The translations under genes and the position numbers were made by a program. Shown piece after piece: positions 1 to 10,089 of a stretch of DNA of 64,000 bases. Position 1 is the stretch's first letter. Each line of letters opens with the position of its first letter. The notes below the pieces were generated by a model. That model saw only the letters and a list, made by a program, of their open reading frames with translations, was not told where the DNA came from and did not search any database. Origin of the DNA: Planctomycetota bacterium (GTDB lineage: Bacteria; Planctomycetota; PUPC01; JACPCR01); NCBI GenBank assembly GCA_027625095.1, contig JAQBXN010000016.1, positions 1 to 64,000 of the forward strand. Direction: 5' to 3'.

Positions 1-153
1 CGTGGTCCCTCTTCATCCGTGGCCCTCTTCATCCGTGGTCCCTCTTCATCCGTGGCCCTCTTCATCCGTATCAAGAAACCGATCCGTGGCCCCTCTTCAT
101 CCGTGGCCCCTCTTCATCCGTGGCCCCTCTTCATCCGTATCAAGAAACCGATC
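1..153. repeat. Tandem array of ~16-17 bp units (cgtgg[t/c]cc(c)tcttcatc), interrupted twice by an 18-bp unit cgtatcaagaaaccgatc; runs off the left window edge
   Basis: Direct reading: units at 1-17, 18-33, 34-50, 51-66, [67-84 spacer], 85-101, 102-118, 119-135, [spacer from 136]. Confidence 0.95.
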
Positions 154-1245
154 CCTCAGGTTCTTGGCCGCCGCAGTCAGGCGAGACAACTTTTCGTAAG
201 CCTCGTCGATGGTTGGTGGCTCGCCGGAATCAGGAGCGAACCCACAATCGGGATTCAGAGCGATACGTTCGGGACTGAGGATCGCTGCTCCCGCGGCAGC
301 CAGCTTCTCAATCTCCTTAATTTCCTGCAAGCGTTCTCCTCGGACATCCACGACACCCATTCCGATACCGAGATGATCGGGCAACAGTGAAAGGTCACTC
401 GGAACTCCTGTCCCGGTATATGCGAATTCCAGGTTAACCCGATCAATCTTGGTGTCTGCCAGATAGGGCATGAGAGGTTTGTAGTCCCCTGTAACGTCGC
501 TCATGCGTTTATAAACACTGTGGCAGCAATGCAGATGCACTTCGGCCTTGAGCCCGTCTGCAATATGGTTGATGGCATTCATGGCCTCAGGGATCTGCCG
601 TTCCGGGTCCCAATCTTGTCGAAGGCGTTCATCATGTGTCTCGCCTTTCTCCATGAGCTTGCGATCACAAAAGTAAGTCAGGGCCGGATCATCGAGCTGA
701 ACGATATCGATGCCGGCGCCCACCAGAGCCTGTGCTTCTGCGGAAAGAATTTCGACAAGATGTTCCATGAAATGCTGGCGAGTTGGGTAGGCGTTTCTGC
801 TGAAATCCTCGTGCCAGTAACGGGTCACGATCAGGAAAGGACTCGGGAGCGCGAATTTGGTCACACGATCTGTATTCGCTGCCAGAAACTGCGCATCCTT
901 CGTGAAGACCGGTTCTGTCGCCTTCATTCGCCGTACGACGACGCTGGTGAACTTCTGCTCGCCCTGATGCGTGAATGGCCGGCACCTTTCATAACCGCCA
1001 ATACGATGCAGAAATTCCTGGATGTACTGGGTGCGACGCCACTCGCCATCACTGATTACGTCCAGTCCCGCCAGTTCCTGAAGACGGATGGCAAAGAGGA
1101 CCATTGGGTCCATGGCGCGCTGATAATCGGCTGCGGGCATCTCCTCTCGTCTTGCAATCAGATCCAGAACAACCTTTGGTCGTGGCAGCGAGCCGATGAC
1201 GTGTGTGTGGAACAAAGGAAGGGCAGATGTGCGCTTTGTTTTCAT
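97..1245 (-). CDS. Cobalamin-independent methionine synthase II (MetE C-terminal/UROD-fold) family protein; likely start at MKTKRTSALPLFHTHVIGSLPRP
   Basis: ORF 97..1392; motifs HVIGSLPRP, DGEWRR, VQLDDPALTYF, HLHCCHS, LNPDCGFAP typical of MetE-like proteins. Confidence 0.8.
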   Translation of the reverse strand: MKTKRTSALPLFHTHVIGSLPRPKVVLDLIARREEMPAADYQRAMDPMVLFAIRLQELAGLDVISDGEWRRTQYIQEFLHRIGGYERCRPFTHQGEQKFTSVVVRRMKATEPVFTKDAQFLAANTDRVTKFALPSPFLIVTRYWHEDFSRNAYPTRQHFMEHLVEILSAEAQALVGAGIDIVQLDDPALTYFCDRKLMEKGETHDERLRQDWDPERQIPEAMNAINHIADGLKAEVHLHCCHSVYKRMSDVTGDYKPLMPYLADTKIDRVNLEFAYTGTGVPSDLSLLPDHLGIGMGVVDVRGERLQEIKEIEKLAAAGAAILSPERIALNPDCGFAPDSGEPPTIDEAYEKLSRLTAAAKNLRDRFLDTDEEGPRMKRGHG

Positions 1246-1408
1246 GGTCTTGTCGTCTTTCTTATCAAGAGTGACATTCAACAACCCCAAATCGCAGGCA
1301 GGAATTTCACTCCGTCGCTTCACTGAGTGAAACTCCGTGCTACGAGCGGCAGAAATTTTTTGCAGCTTAAGCGCCTGGGTGCCTAATGCCAATGCTGCCC
1401 ACTTGAGA

Positions 1409-1443
1409 CCACTTCACTGTCCGGTCTTTTGGGTAAGGCTCAG
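1409..1443. repeat. 35-bp dispersed repeat copy 1: ccacttcactgtccggtcttttgggtaaggctcag
   Basis: 34/35 identical to 7722-7756. Confidence 0.9.
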
Positions 1444-1737
1444 GCAGGCGAAAGACCATTAGCAGTTGGATCGTCGCCTCTACATCGTCCTGGTGACAGA
1501 GTGCACGGCGGAGTGCATGTACCGGGTGGGCACTCCGACGGTCGTGACCAGGCAGCAGCGGCACATGCGTTGGATCTTGTGCGCATCAGTGCCGTCACCG
1601 ATATTTTTTTGACCGGGGATCTTGTATTTCTTGCCCAGGGCGAAGAGGGGCTTGATCAGTTATGGACTACCATTCGTAAGCCCATCGACGATGTAGTCTC
1701 AGGTAGATGCGACCGTAGACGGGCCGGGACGCCCATC

Positions 1738-2736
1738 CTACGATTCATCCTGTGATTCGGCCGCCAAAGTTTGTGAGAGAAGCCTTCCAGCTTCCGACAG
1801 CCTGCTGAGTTCGTCATCGCTCAGAACGATGTCTCCTGCCCTGCACGAGTCCCGGACCTGGTCAACGCTGTTGGGACCGGCGATTGGGAAAACCGGGAAT
1901 GCCTGGTTTGTCAGGTAAGCCAGGGCCAGCTGGTTGGGGGTGCATCCCTTTTCCTTGGCCATCTCCTTCACTGCGGCCAATCTGGCATAGTTTTCATCGC
2001 TCCCGAAACAGCGCACGATGTTTGGGTTGGGCTCCGTGCCGGGCGTCGGCGTCTCGGGATCGTATTTGCCCGCAAAGAAGCCGCCGGCCTGCGAAGAGTA
2101 GGCGACTACCGGAAAACTTGTCTGCTGGTGATACGAAAACGTACCCTCGTCCATAAAGATCTGACCGCCTCCCGACAGGACCTCGGGCAGCATTCGGGCA
2201 AGACTCCATCCGATCTGGCTGGCACCAAACCCGCGGATAGCGTGTCTCTCGGCGTATTCCGCTGCCTCGCGCATTCTGGCAACCGGCCAGTTAGAACATC
2301 CAAAGGCGTGGATCAATCCATCGTCGGCCCAACGGTTCAGCCATTCGAGGATCTCTCCGGCCGGGACACTCGCGTCGTCGGAGTGAAGCCAGTAGAAGTC
2401 AATAAAGTCTGTCCCCAGTCGCTCGAGGCTCTCCAGGATTTGCTTGCCGATGGTTTTCTCATCCATGCCCATGTCGGCGCCTTTTGTGCCGATGAGGATC
2501 TCTTTCCTGTTCTGATTCCGCAGCCACTTCCCAATGGTGAGTTCACTCTTGGCATCTCCGCGGCCGCCCCAGCGCATGTACGAATGAGCGGTGTCCAGGA
2601 AATTACCCCCCATTTCGAGGTATGTGTCCAGGATCAGGAATGATTCCTTTTCCGGGATGTCGCTGCCGTACCAGGCAGTGCCCAAAGCGATGACGGATGC
2701 TTTTTCGTTCGTTCCTGGCAGTGTGTTGTATCGCAA
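1738..2736 (-). CDS. Aldo/keto reductase family oxidoreductase; probable TTG start at 2736 with upstream AAAGGAGATC
   Basis: Motifs FLDTAHSY, TKGAD, DFYWLHSDD, FGCSNWP, TPNQLALAYL, FPIAGPNSVDQV. Confidence 0.85.
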   Translation of the reverse strand: MRYNTLPGTNEKASVIALGTAWYGSDIPEKESFLILDTYLEMGGNFLDTAHSYMRWGGRGDAKSELTIGKWLRNQNRKEILIGTKGADMGMDEKTIGKQILESLERLGTDFIDFYWLHSDDASVPAGEILEWLNRWADDGLIHAFGCSNWPVARMREAAEYAERHAIRGFGASQIGWSLARMLPEVLSGGGQIFMDEGTFSYHQQTSFPVVAYSSQAGGFFAGKYDPETPTPGTEPNPNIVRCFGSDENYARLAAVKEMAKEKGCTPNQLALAYLTNQAFPVFPIAGPNSVDQVRDSCRAGDIVLSDDELSRLSEAGRLLSQTLAAESQDES

Positions 2737-2755
2737 CGCTGATCTCCTTTTTGAA

Positions 2756-5200
2756 TCATTCGGAGTAGGGCAGCAGTCGGTAGGCAAGGCTCACCTCTTC
2801 GGCCGGGGTCGGTTTCTTGCCGCCGGGCGCGACGAGCTGGATCAAGACAGTGCCACCGTCGCCTTTGAGGACGGGCCGTGGCTTGTCCAGTTCGATTCGC
2901 ACGCCGTAGCCTGTTTGCGCCACCTGGATGGTTTTGGCTTCCGTGGCTTTGTCCGTTGCCTCCCCCAGTTCCTTGCCGGCGGCGTCCTTGAGGGTGACCG
3001 TTCCGCCCGTGTAGGGAATCATCTCGTAAGCCTCTCGCATGTGAGCGTAGGGGCGGCCATGGCTCCAGAGTGTCATCAGATCCTGGTAGGTCGGGCGCCC
3101 AAGGCTCACCTCGCAGTCGATGGCCTCTGCACCATACGTGTACTTGCGCGCTACGCGCAGGTTGCGCTCGCGAATATCGCCGGAACTGGTCACGACGTTT
3201 CCCTCAAGCTGCGCGTCGTCGTGCTCGCTGATTCCGGTGTGGAATGGCAGTCCGTCCCACATTTCACCGCCCACGCCGTGGATGTGAAACTTGCGCCAGT
3301 TTGAGATGTACATTTCGTGGCCGTAGTCCCCGGACGGGTGCGAGTTAATGACGGTGCCCTTACCCGGAATGGTCAGTTGTGTGATGCAGCCGCCGCTGAA
3401 CCCGATCTGGCCATGGAAGGTTTCGGTGAGCCATCGCGGTGCCAGGCGGCCGTGGAACGAGACGAGGTAATAGTTCTTGCGGCGCGCAGCGAACCACTCG
3501 TTGCCGTCGTTCACGCTCACTGTGAAGTCCGGTCCCGGCAGGCCTTTCCACGCATGCTTGCCTTTCATGTTGTTCTGCACTCCGGGGCCCGGCCCGCCGT
3601 GAATGCGGCTGTTCCACGCGTACGCCAGGGTGTACTTGCAGTAAACGTGGCTGAAAAGGTTCATCAGCCTGTCGAATGCCTGCTGGAAACGCGGGTCGTC
3701 CGTATCAGCCAGAATGCCGTGAGTGATCCAGGTGCCGCCGCCGCCGGACAGGCCTGACCAATTGTCGATGATGTAAGACCCGTAATCAGCATCGTGGCCG
3801 AAATGCTCCTGCGACGTGCCGGACCGGCTCATGCCAGCCCCCTCGCCCCAACCTTCGTTCAGCCAGCGTTCAAACCACACGTTGTACCGCTCTCGAATCA
3901 TTTCGTCAGCGGTGATGGCCTGGCAGTACCAGAGGTGGACGGGGATCTGCGCGAAGGAGTTACCGTTGACGCGCTCCATGTCCAGGGCGAAGCTCAGCCG
4001 ATCACCGGCGGCGATGCATCCCTCCCGGACGATCGCCATCAGGTCCGCCGGCACTGCGGGATTCCGGCTCAGCGCAAGGCCGGGCCTCCAGACCTTGAAT
4101 CCGTAATAGCCCATCGCGTAGGCCCAGTTGATCCAGTAGGCGCCGTCCCGGCCGTCGCTGGGGCCGATGAGGCGAAAGTAAGGGCGGATTTCAGTCAACA
4201 GCGGAAGTATTTCGGCTGAGGGAGTGTTTTGTTTCAGCCAGCGTTCAAAGCGAATCTGCCAGGGATGCCAGTAAACCTCGTCGTCAGCGTAGATGGCACC
4301 GCCCTGAAGAGTCTTGGCCGTCTCCTCATCTTTGCACAGCAATGCCGGGATACCGAACCCGACATAGGCTTTTCTGTTGCGCTTCAGTTGCACTCGCAGG
4401 AGGTAGTCGCCGGTCCCATCACTCACGTCCAGGCGAAGTACCCTGTCGTCATACTCACCGGGTTTGAAGGCCACGTTTGCTTCTACAAACCCGCCCTGAG
4501 CAGGCCCGTCGTAGAGCTTGCGGCCATCGGGCGTCGTCAGCGTGAAATGCCGGGTTAGCGGGAAGTCCGGTTCGGCAAAAGCAATGTGCAGGCCGATGGT
4601 CCCTCTGGGTACGTAGATGTAGGCCCGTTGCCAGAGGTCATGGTGTCCCTGGAGCCACGAAGTGTGGCCGCAGACGCCATAGGGAAGGGCGGGGTCGACG
4701 GTCAGCGTGGCGTAATGATCGCGGTCGCCAACAATCAAGATGCGGTAGACGCCCTTCTGCCCGCCCGTGATTCGTCGCACAAAAGTTCGCTTTACAGAGG
4801 TCCCCAGCCGAGCCGGGTCGGATGGCGCGCTCCAGCGCATCATGGGCACGGTGCCTTTCGAACGGCATAGAGCGTAATACTGCAGCTCATGGTCCCAGCC
4901 GCCGATGCGCGGCAGGTAATTCTTCGAGGTGACGCCGTCGTCCGGAATGTACTCCCGCACCACGGCGCGGCCGTCCGGATCGTAAACTTTAAACAGCACC
5001 TCACGGGGCCCGTTGCCGTAAAGGTTGAGATCCCGCAGGTCGAGCTTCACCTCAAAGTCTTTACCGGCCTGGTTGTCTACGTAGACGGTGATGCCCTGGT
5101 ACAGCCGGTAGGTATGCTCGCCCTCGATGGGTTGCCCGGCGAGGGCCGTTCCCATCAAGGCGCCAAAGAAAGTGACTGATATCAGCGTTAATATGTTCAT
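2756..5200 (-). CDS. Large secreted protein of unknown function (814 aa, signal peptide)
   Basis: Long ORF with N-terminal hydrophobic signal; ATGA overlap with upstream CDS 5197..7461. Confidence 0.75.
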   Translation of the reverse strand: MNILTLISVTFFGALMGTALAGQPIEGEHTYRLYQGITVYVDNQAGKDFEVKLDLRDLNLYGNGPREVLFKVYDPDGRAVVREYIPDDGVTSKNYLPRIGGWDHELQYYALCRSKGTVPMMRWSAPSDPARLGTSVKRTFVRRITGGQKGVYRILIVGDRDHYATLTVDPALPYGVCGHTSWLQGHHDLWQRAYIYVPRGTIGLHIAFAEPDFPLTRHFTLTTPDGRKLYDGPAQGGFVEANVAFKPGEYDDRVLRLDVSDGTGDYLLRVQLKRNRKAYVGFGIPALLCKDEETAKTLQGGAIYADDEVYWHPWQIRFERWLKQNTPSAEILPLLTEIRPYFRLIGPSDGRDGAYWINWAYAMGYYGFKVWRPGLALSRNPAVPADLMAIVREGCIAAGDRLSFALDMERVNGNSFAQIPVHLWYCQAITADEMIRERYNVWFERWLNEGWGEGAGMSRSGTSQEHFGHDADYGSYIIDNWSGLSGGGGTWITHGILADTDDPRFQQAFDRLMNLFSHVYCKYTLAYAWNSRIHGGPGPGVQNNMKGKHAWKGLPGPDFTVSVNDGNEWFAARRKNYYLVSFHGRLAPRWLTETFHGQIGFSGGCITQLTIPGKGTVINSHPSGDYGHEMYISNWRKFHIHGVGGEMWDGLPFHTGISEHDDAQLEGNVVTSSGDIRERNLRVARKYTYGAEAIDCEVSLGRPTYQDLMTLWSHGRPYAHMREAYEMIPYTGGTVTLKDAAGKELGEATDKATEAKTIQVAQTGYGVRIELDKPRPVLKGDGGTVLIQLVAPGGKKPTPAEEVSLAYRLLPYSE

Positions 5201-7461
5201 GGTTTATTGTCCATATTGGATGCCGGCTTGATGGTGTAGCTGACCTGCTTTTGCCCGTTGAACACCTCCGCCTGGGCGGCGCGGTCCAGCAGGTCGATCA
5301 TTACATTGCGACAGATATCTCGGGTGATGAAGCCGCGATTCCATTCGGTGGGTGAGAGTGCCGCGCGGCGGGGTTGTTTGAAAGTGAATTCGATAGCGCC
5401 TTCGAGGCGCGTCACGCGGACGGCTGCAACAGCCTCCTGAAACTCGGCCGTGGCCGGAGCCCATTTATCGCCGACCTTAAATTCGATCGTGAGTAGCGCT
5501 ACCTCGCCCTTCTTTTTTGCCTTGGGATAGAAGACGGGAAGAGTCTCATAGAGTTCGGTGATTTTGTCCTGACCGTACGCGCCTACGGAGGTCGTTACCG
5601 TAACGCCGTCGGAGTTGATGTTGAAGGTGCGTTCGTAGGCGATGCGGCCCTGGAGCACTTTGCCCTGCCCGAGCATTTCCGCCGGAATGCGTCCGCTGAC
5701 GCGGACGGTGGCGCTGTTGCCTTTGACTTTGGATTCGACGGCAGGCCTTACGATCCGTGCCGAAGTGAACACTTTGCCTTCGTGGGTGCTGCCCGACACC
5801 GCGTGGAGGGGCCATCGCTTCCAGTCTTCAACTTTGTCAAAGTTATTGTCCCAACTCATTCCCCCCCGCCGGCCTAATAGAACCGACCCGGCCTGCGGTG
5901 TCCAGAATGCGGAAAGCTGACCTCCTCCGAAACCGTACGGACCGGCGTGGTGAAAGTTGCCGCTGTTGGGATCGTCGTAGCCAACAGGGCCGGTGTGAAT
6001 GATCGCGGCGAAGCTTTCCATACGTGCCACTGTAAACGCCTCATCGAAGGTGCGAATGAATGTCTCGCCCCGCTCGAATGGTGAACGCAGCCAGGGAGAG
6101 TCAGCTTCCTGAAGTTTCTTCAGCCGGGCGTAGGCACCTTTGCGGTAATGGTCGTAAGCGTAGCAAATGTTGATCGCATAGTTGTGGGAAGGCCAGATCC
6201 GGTAGGCCCAGACGGGCGCACTGATTTCTTCCGGCTTCAGGGAATGGAGCTTTCCTTGTTCGTCCCGCCGGCGCGGGGTCTGCTTGACGCCCGTGTTGAA
6301 CCAACCGACAGCTTTCTTCAGGCCGGCCTCCATATCCTCCCGCGAGGGGAACTTCGTCAAGTGCACGGCCTCGTCCGTGATCATGGCGCCCGCTTCGTCA
6401 CGATAGCCCCATTTCCATTGGTCATTCCAGGCATCGGAATCGAGGCGCGCGTTGAAATGGCTTGGGCCCACAAAACTTCCGTCAGGCTCACGCAGGATCA
6501 GGTGAGAGCGAAGGCGATAGCGCCGTTCGACCGTTTCTTTGACGAAATCCCAATCGCTGGCGAGTGCGACCCAGTTGACGCTAAATGCGGCCATCCCGTT
6601 GAAGCTTATGTCAAGGCCGCCGTGGTCCACGAAATATCCGGCCGGGTGGAACGCCCCGGGGGCGGCAACCATCCCGCGGATGTAGGCCTCGATTTCCTTT
6701 GCAAGCAGGCGATCGCTCAATGCCTCCCCGGCATACCAGAGCCCGACGATTCCGACCATATCCATGCAGACCTCCTCACCCTTGGCCTCCCAGTCGAGTT
6801 GTCGCCGCACCATTTTGCGCAGGCCGGTTTCGTAGGCCGTTCTTACCTTCAGGGGCAGGACGTCACGAACGTCCGCGTATGGATAAGTGAACATCATCAG
6901 ATGACCGCCAAACCAGTCCGTACGGTTCATGCCCTTCTCTGGCGCCGTTTCGAATTGATGATCGGTCATGATTATCTCGACGGCCATTTTGGCAAAGGCC
7001 CGAAGCTTCATCGCTTTCGAGCCCACGAAAGGGTTGCCTTTGTTCTCCCATCGCACGAGCCAGGCGATCGGCTCCGGCCAGACCGGTGGTACCCTCACGG
7101 CATCCCCGTGTTCGAGGGTCGCCAGAAGGAACGCTTCCGGCGGCGCGGAAATGCACGGAGCCCCACGCTTGGTCCCGATGATGGGCAGCATGTCATCGCG
7201 CACCAGCATGGAGTCGCGATAGGCCTTTTCGGGGTCATCCGACATCACGACTGTAAACGGTGTCTCCCCTTCCACACCATGATCGAAGTCCTCCACCTTG
7301 AGTTCTGCGAGGTAGTCGCGCAGGACGCGCTGGTATTCGTGATCTTGCGGCAATTCGGCCGCGCCTGCCCAATTCGCTACGAAAAGGATCGCAGCGGCCA
7401 CCGCTAGAACCGTCGGGTGGAGACGTAAAGAAGAGATCCCCAGGTGCGAGTTACGGTTCAT
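5197..7461 (-). CDS. Large secreted protein of unknown function (754 aa); possible polysaccharide-lyase/heparinase-like fold
   Basis: Long ORF, N-terminal signal (VAAAILFVANWAGAAEL); fold suggestion only from aromatic-rich, helical-looking composition. Confidence 0.7.
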   Translation of the reverse strand: MNRNSHLGISSLRLHPTVLAVAAAILFVANWAGAAELPQDHEYQRVLRDYLAELKVEDFDHGVEGETPFTVVMSDDPEKAYRDSMLVRDDMLPIIGTKRGAPCISAPPEAFLLATLEHGDAVRVPPVWPEPIAWLVRWENKGNPFVGSKAMKLRAFAKMAVEIIMTDHQFETAPEKGMNRTDWFGGHLMMFTYPYADVRDVLPLKVRTAYETGLRKMVRRQLDWEAKGEEVCMDMVGIVGLWYAGEALSDRLLAKEIEAYIRGMVAAPGAFHPAGYFVDHGGLDISFNGMAAFSVNWVALASDWDFVKETVERRYRLRSHLILREPDGSFVGPSHFNARLDSDAWNDQWKWGYRDEAGAMITDEAVHLTKFPSREDMEAGLKKAVGWFNTGVKQTPRRRDEQGKLHSLKPEEISAPVWAYRIWPSHNYAINICYAYDHYRKGAYARLKKLQEADSPWLRSPFERGETFIRTFDEAFTVARMESFAAIIHTGPVGYDDPNSGNFHHAGPYGFGGGQLSAFWTPQAGSVLLGRRGGMSWDNNFDKVEDWKRWPLHAVSGSTHEGKVFTSARIVRPAVESKVKGNSATVRVSGRIPAEMLGQGKVLQGRIAYERTFNINSDGVTVTTSVGAYGQDKITELYETLPVFYPKAKKKGEVALLTIEFKVGDKWAPATAEFQEAVAAVRVTRLEGAIEFTFKQPRRAALSPTEWNRGFITRDICRNVMIDLLDRAAQAEVFNGQKQVSYTIKPASNMDNKP

Positions 7462-7721
7462 GTTCGAGTGTTCCTTCCATCAGAGGCAGAAAAGAATCAG
7501 TCTGAATTGCGGAGACAGTTAATGTTCAGAGGTGGGAGAAACGGAGTCGGGATAACGGCTTCAGCCGCAATACTGTTCAGGTAAGCTGCCATAATCAAGT
7601 CACCCTTGACGGCCCGACGCTCGGTTTTTATCACCGCAGCGCTGGGGAGAGGAGAGGATGGATGAATTACATGAGGTCGATTTCGACGTCAGTGGTAAGA
7701 AATCCAGACGGAAGAAATAAG

Positions 7722-7756
7722 CCACTTCACTGTCCGGTCTTTTGGGTAAGACTCAG
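7722..7756. repeat. 35-bp dispersed repeat copy 2: ccacttcactgtccggtcttttgggtaagactcag
   Basis: 34/35 identical to 1409-1443. Confidence 0.9.
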
Positions 7757-7785
7757 TAAGGGCGTGCTCCTCTGATCAGTTACCT

Positions 7786-10089
7786 CTATTCCTGAATCAT
7801 CCCCTGGAGTTCTGTGATACACAGGCATAGGCAAATAGAGGCGAAGACGATCTCCAACTCGGTGACTTCCTCACTGTTGACCTGCGATGCAAACATGCAC
7901 AGGGCGCCTGCGGAGCCGCGGGCAAGAATCAATTCCGCCGAACTATCAGTCGCGCTGGATGTATCCGTCGCTTCCACGATATTCTCTGCCAGCCGAATCA
8001 TTGTTCGATAGGCGTCGTTTAGTCGGCCTTCATCAAACTGCTCGCAGATTTCTACCATGTCCGCCAGCGGCTTCCCTCCAAGCGCGGGTATTTCTCGGCT
8101 CGATGCCTCCAGGTCTTTTCGGGCCTTCGCCAGTGCGCGGGTCACTTTGCTGGCCTGTTGCAGCTCGTCCATGATCGTGAGTTGGTAAAAGGTTTCTCCT
8201 GCTCCGAGCACGCGGCAAACCGAATTCAGAATTTGAGCGCGTAATATCGGTGAGTTGAAGTCGCTCAGCTTGGCCAGGGCTATCGTTACTACTCGAGCTT
8301 CGTCAAGGCGACTCAGCACGTCTATTGCTGTCAGAATCGCCTGGGAATCGAACTCGCCCATGTAGAGCCGTTCGAAGAGAGTCTGGCGGATACCGTCCCC
8401 TCCAATGTTCCCAAGCCCGCGGATGGCGCTGTTGCGGACGTTCGAATCAGGGTCATCCAGCGCACTCATCAGCGCGTCGACACTTAACGGATGCTTGATC
8501 TTGCCAAGTGCTTCAGCCACTTCCGCACGGATATCGGATTCCGCATCCGCAAGGTGACCGATAAGCGAGTCCACCGCATCATATGAGCCAAGCTCACCGA
8601 GTCCCTCGGCGGCTTTGCGGCGGACATCCGGGCTGACATCGCTGAGCGCTCGAAGCAGGCTTTCCACCGCCAATGGGCTGCCTGAGGTGGCCATCCCCAG
8701 GGTTGCGTGGGCCCTGCGCTCTTCATCCACAAACCGGGACATGTTGAACGCATGATAGGCATAGGCCAGGGGGCGACCCTTAATGATCTGCACAACCAAT
8801 TCGCCGGCCTTCACCGCGTTCTTCTCTTCGATCAGCAGTATCAGCGGGATGAGCGAAAGCAGCCCAACCGAGGAGCAGACAAATACCAGTTGAAGATTTC
8901 CAATCGGATAACCAAACCAGACGGTCGTATATTCCTTGAAGAAATCGGCCAGAAGATTTCCAACCAAGGGCGCCAATGCACCGAACATGAATGTCGTACA
9001 GGTATATGCCGCAAACCATGCTGATTGGTTCTTCTTCTGCGGCATGAGCCCATAAAGAAGCGGATTCTGCGATACCAGCATGCTGGCGTGATACATGGCA
9101 TAGATGGCCATGGACACCGGCAGGAGAAAGTAGCTTTCTTCACTCGTGAATACCCGTAGCGATTGTCCAATCGCGCCCGGCAGAATGATCATCAGCATAA
9201 CTGGCTTACTGCCGAAGCGGTCTACGAAGTTACCGACAAAGCGATAGGCGACGAGCGTGGCCACAAGTGCGATGTTCGTGAAGATTGCGATAGCCGCATA
9301 ACCGAGTTTGAGATCCTTGATAAAGTAGACAATGTGGAAAGGTTCGGAGATGCCAATAAAAAACTGATTCATCGTGGCGACGATCAGGAACGTCCGGAAT
9401 TCACGGCGCGTCCACATTCCCTTCATCGCCTGCCAAACGCTACCTGATTCCTCCTTCGCCGCGGCCGGCATTGGCGCCCGCGTCAGGCAGAGATAACCGG
9501 CAACACCCGCCACCCACCCAAAGCAGAACAGACAGGCAAAACTGCCGAGACTTTCATCGAAGTGGTCCAGAAATTTCCCGAAGCCATATCCGCCCACGAT
9601 GCCCGCCAGGGTTATCCAAGTGGTGCGCTGGCCGATGTACTGTGCGCGCAGCCGCTGGGGAATGGTCTGTGACAACCAGTCATTCACATGGGGAGCGATG
9701 GTATGACCGATACCAAGGCTGCTGCATATAACGACGTAAATCAGGAATACTCGTGACGTGTGTTCGCTGGCAATCAGGGGGATCAGAATGATCCCGAAGC
9801 GTGAGGTAATCTCGAGGATGCCCCCGCCAATAATGAAGGCCTTCCTGTTCCTCAGCTTTGTCGTGTGCTGGACAGTGAAGACCTGAATCAGAGAAAACAG
9901 GTATGCGCACGACGTAAGCCAGGCCACATCCGCCCTGCTACCGCCAAGCCAAAGAATGTACCCGGTAAGCACTGCCGTGCCGAGCCCAGAACAGCGAGCC
10001 CACAAGCCGAAAAATATACCCGTCCCCATGAACGCGCGGAGGCCACGGACAGTTTGCGAAGGCGAAAGCCCTTCTGAGGATTGGCTCAT
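7786..10089 (-). CDS. MFS transporter with C-terminal HEAT-repeat domain
   Basis: N-terminal ~450 aa hydrophobic MFS-like; C-terminal repeats SPDVRRKAAEGLGELG / ESDIRAEVAEALGKI / DSNVRNSAIRGLGNIG. Confidence 0.85.
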   Translation of the reverse strand: MSQSSEGLSPSQTVRGLRAFMGTGIFFGLWARCSGLGTAVLTGYILWLGGSRADVAWLTSCAYLFSLIQVFTVQHTTKLRNRKAFIIGGGILEITSRFGIILIPLIASEHTSRVFLIYVVICSSLGIGHTIAPHVNDWLSQTIPQRLRAQYIGQRTTWITLAGIVGGYGFGKFLDHFDESLGSFACLFCFGWVAGVAGYLCLTRAPMPAAAKEESGSVWQAMKGMWTRREFRTFLIVATMNQFFIGISEPFHIVYFIKDLKLGYAAIAIFTNIALVATLVAYRFVGNFVDRFGSKPVMLMIILPGAIGQSLRVFTSEESYFLLPVSMAIYAMYHASMLVSQNPLLYGLMPQKKNQSAWFAAYTCTTFMFGALAPLVGNLLADFFKEYTTVWFGYPIGNLQLVFVCSSVGLLSLIPLILLIEEKNAVKAGELVVQIIKGRPLAYAYHAFNMSRFVDEERRAHATLGMATSGSPLAVESLLRALSDVSPDVRRKAAEGLGELGSYDAVDSLIGHLADAESDIRAEVAEALGKIKHPLSVDALMSALDDPDSNVRNSAIRGLGNIGGDGIRQTLFERLYMGEFDSQAILTAIDVLSRLDEARVVTIALAKLSDFNSPILRAQILNSVCRVLGAGETFYQLTIMDELQQASKVTRALAKARKDLEASSREIPALGGKPLADMVEICEQFDEGRLNDAYRTMIRLAENIVEATDTSSATDSSAELILARGSAGALCMFASQVNSEEVTELEIVFASICLCLCITELQGMIQE

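Noticed and set aside
1-153. CRISPR array
   Set aside because: Units are contiguous 16-17 bp with no unique spacers, and they overlap a coding 3' end.
520-1326. 268-aa plus-strand ORF
   Set aside because: Antisense shadow of the MetE-like gene.
6148-7407. 419-aa plus-strand ORF
   Set aside because: Fully antisense to the 754-aa secreted protein with better coding features; no motifs.
7660-7722. Mini-ORF MDELHEVDFDVSGKKSRRKK next to the 35-bp repeat
   Set aside because: Too short to support as a gene; could be the tail of a decayed element but no homology can be argued by eye.
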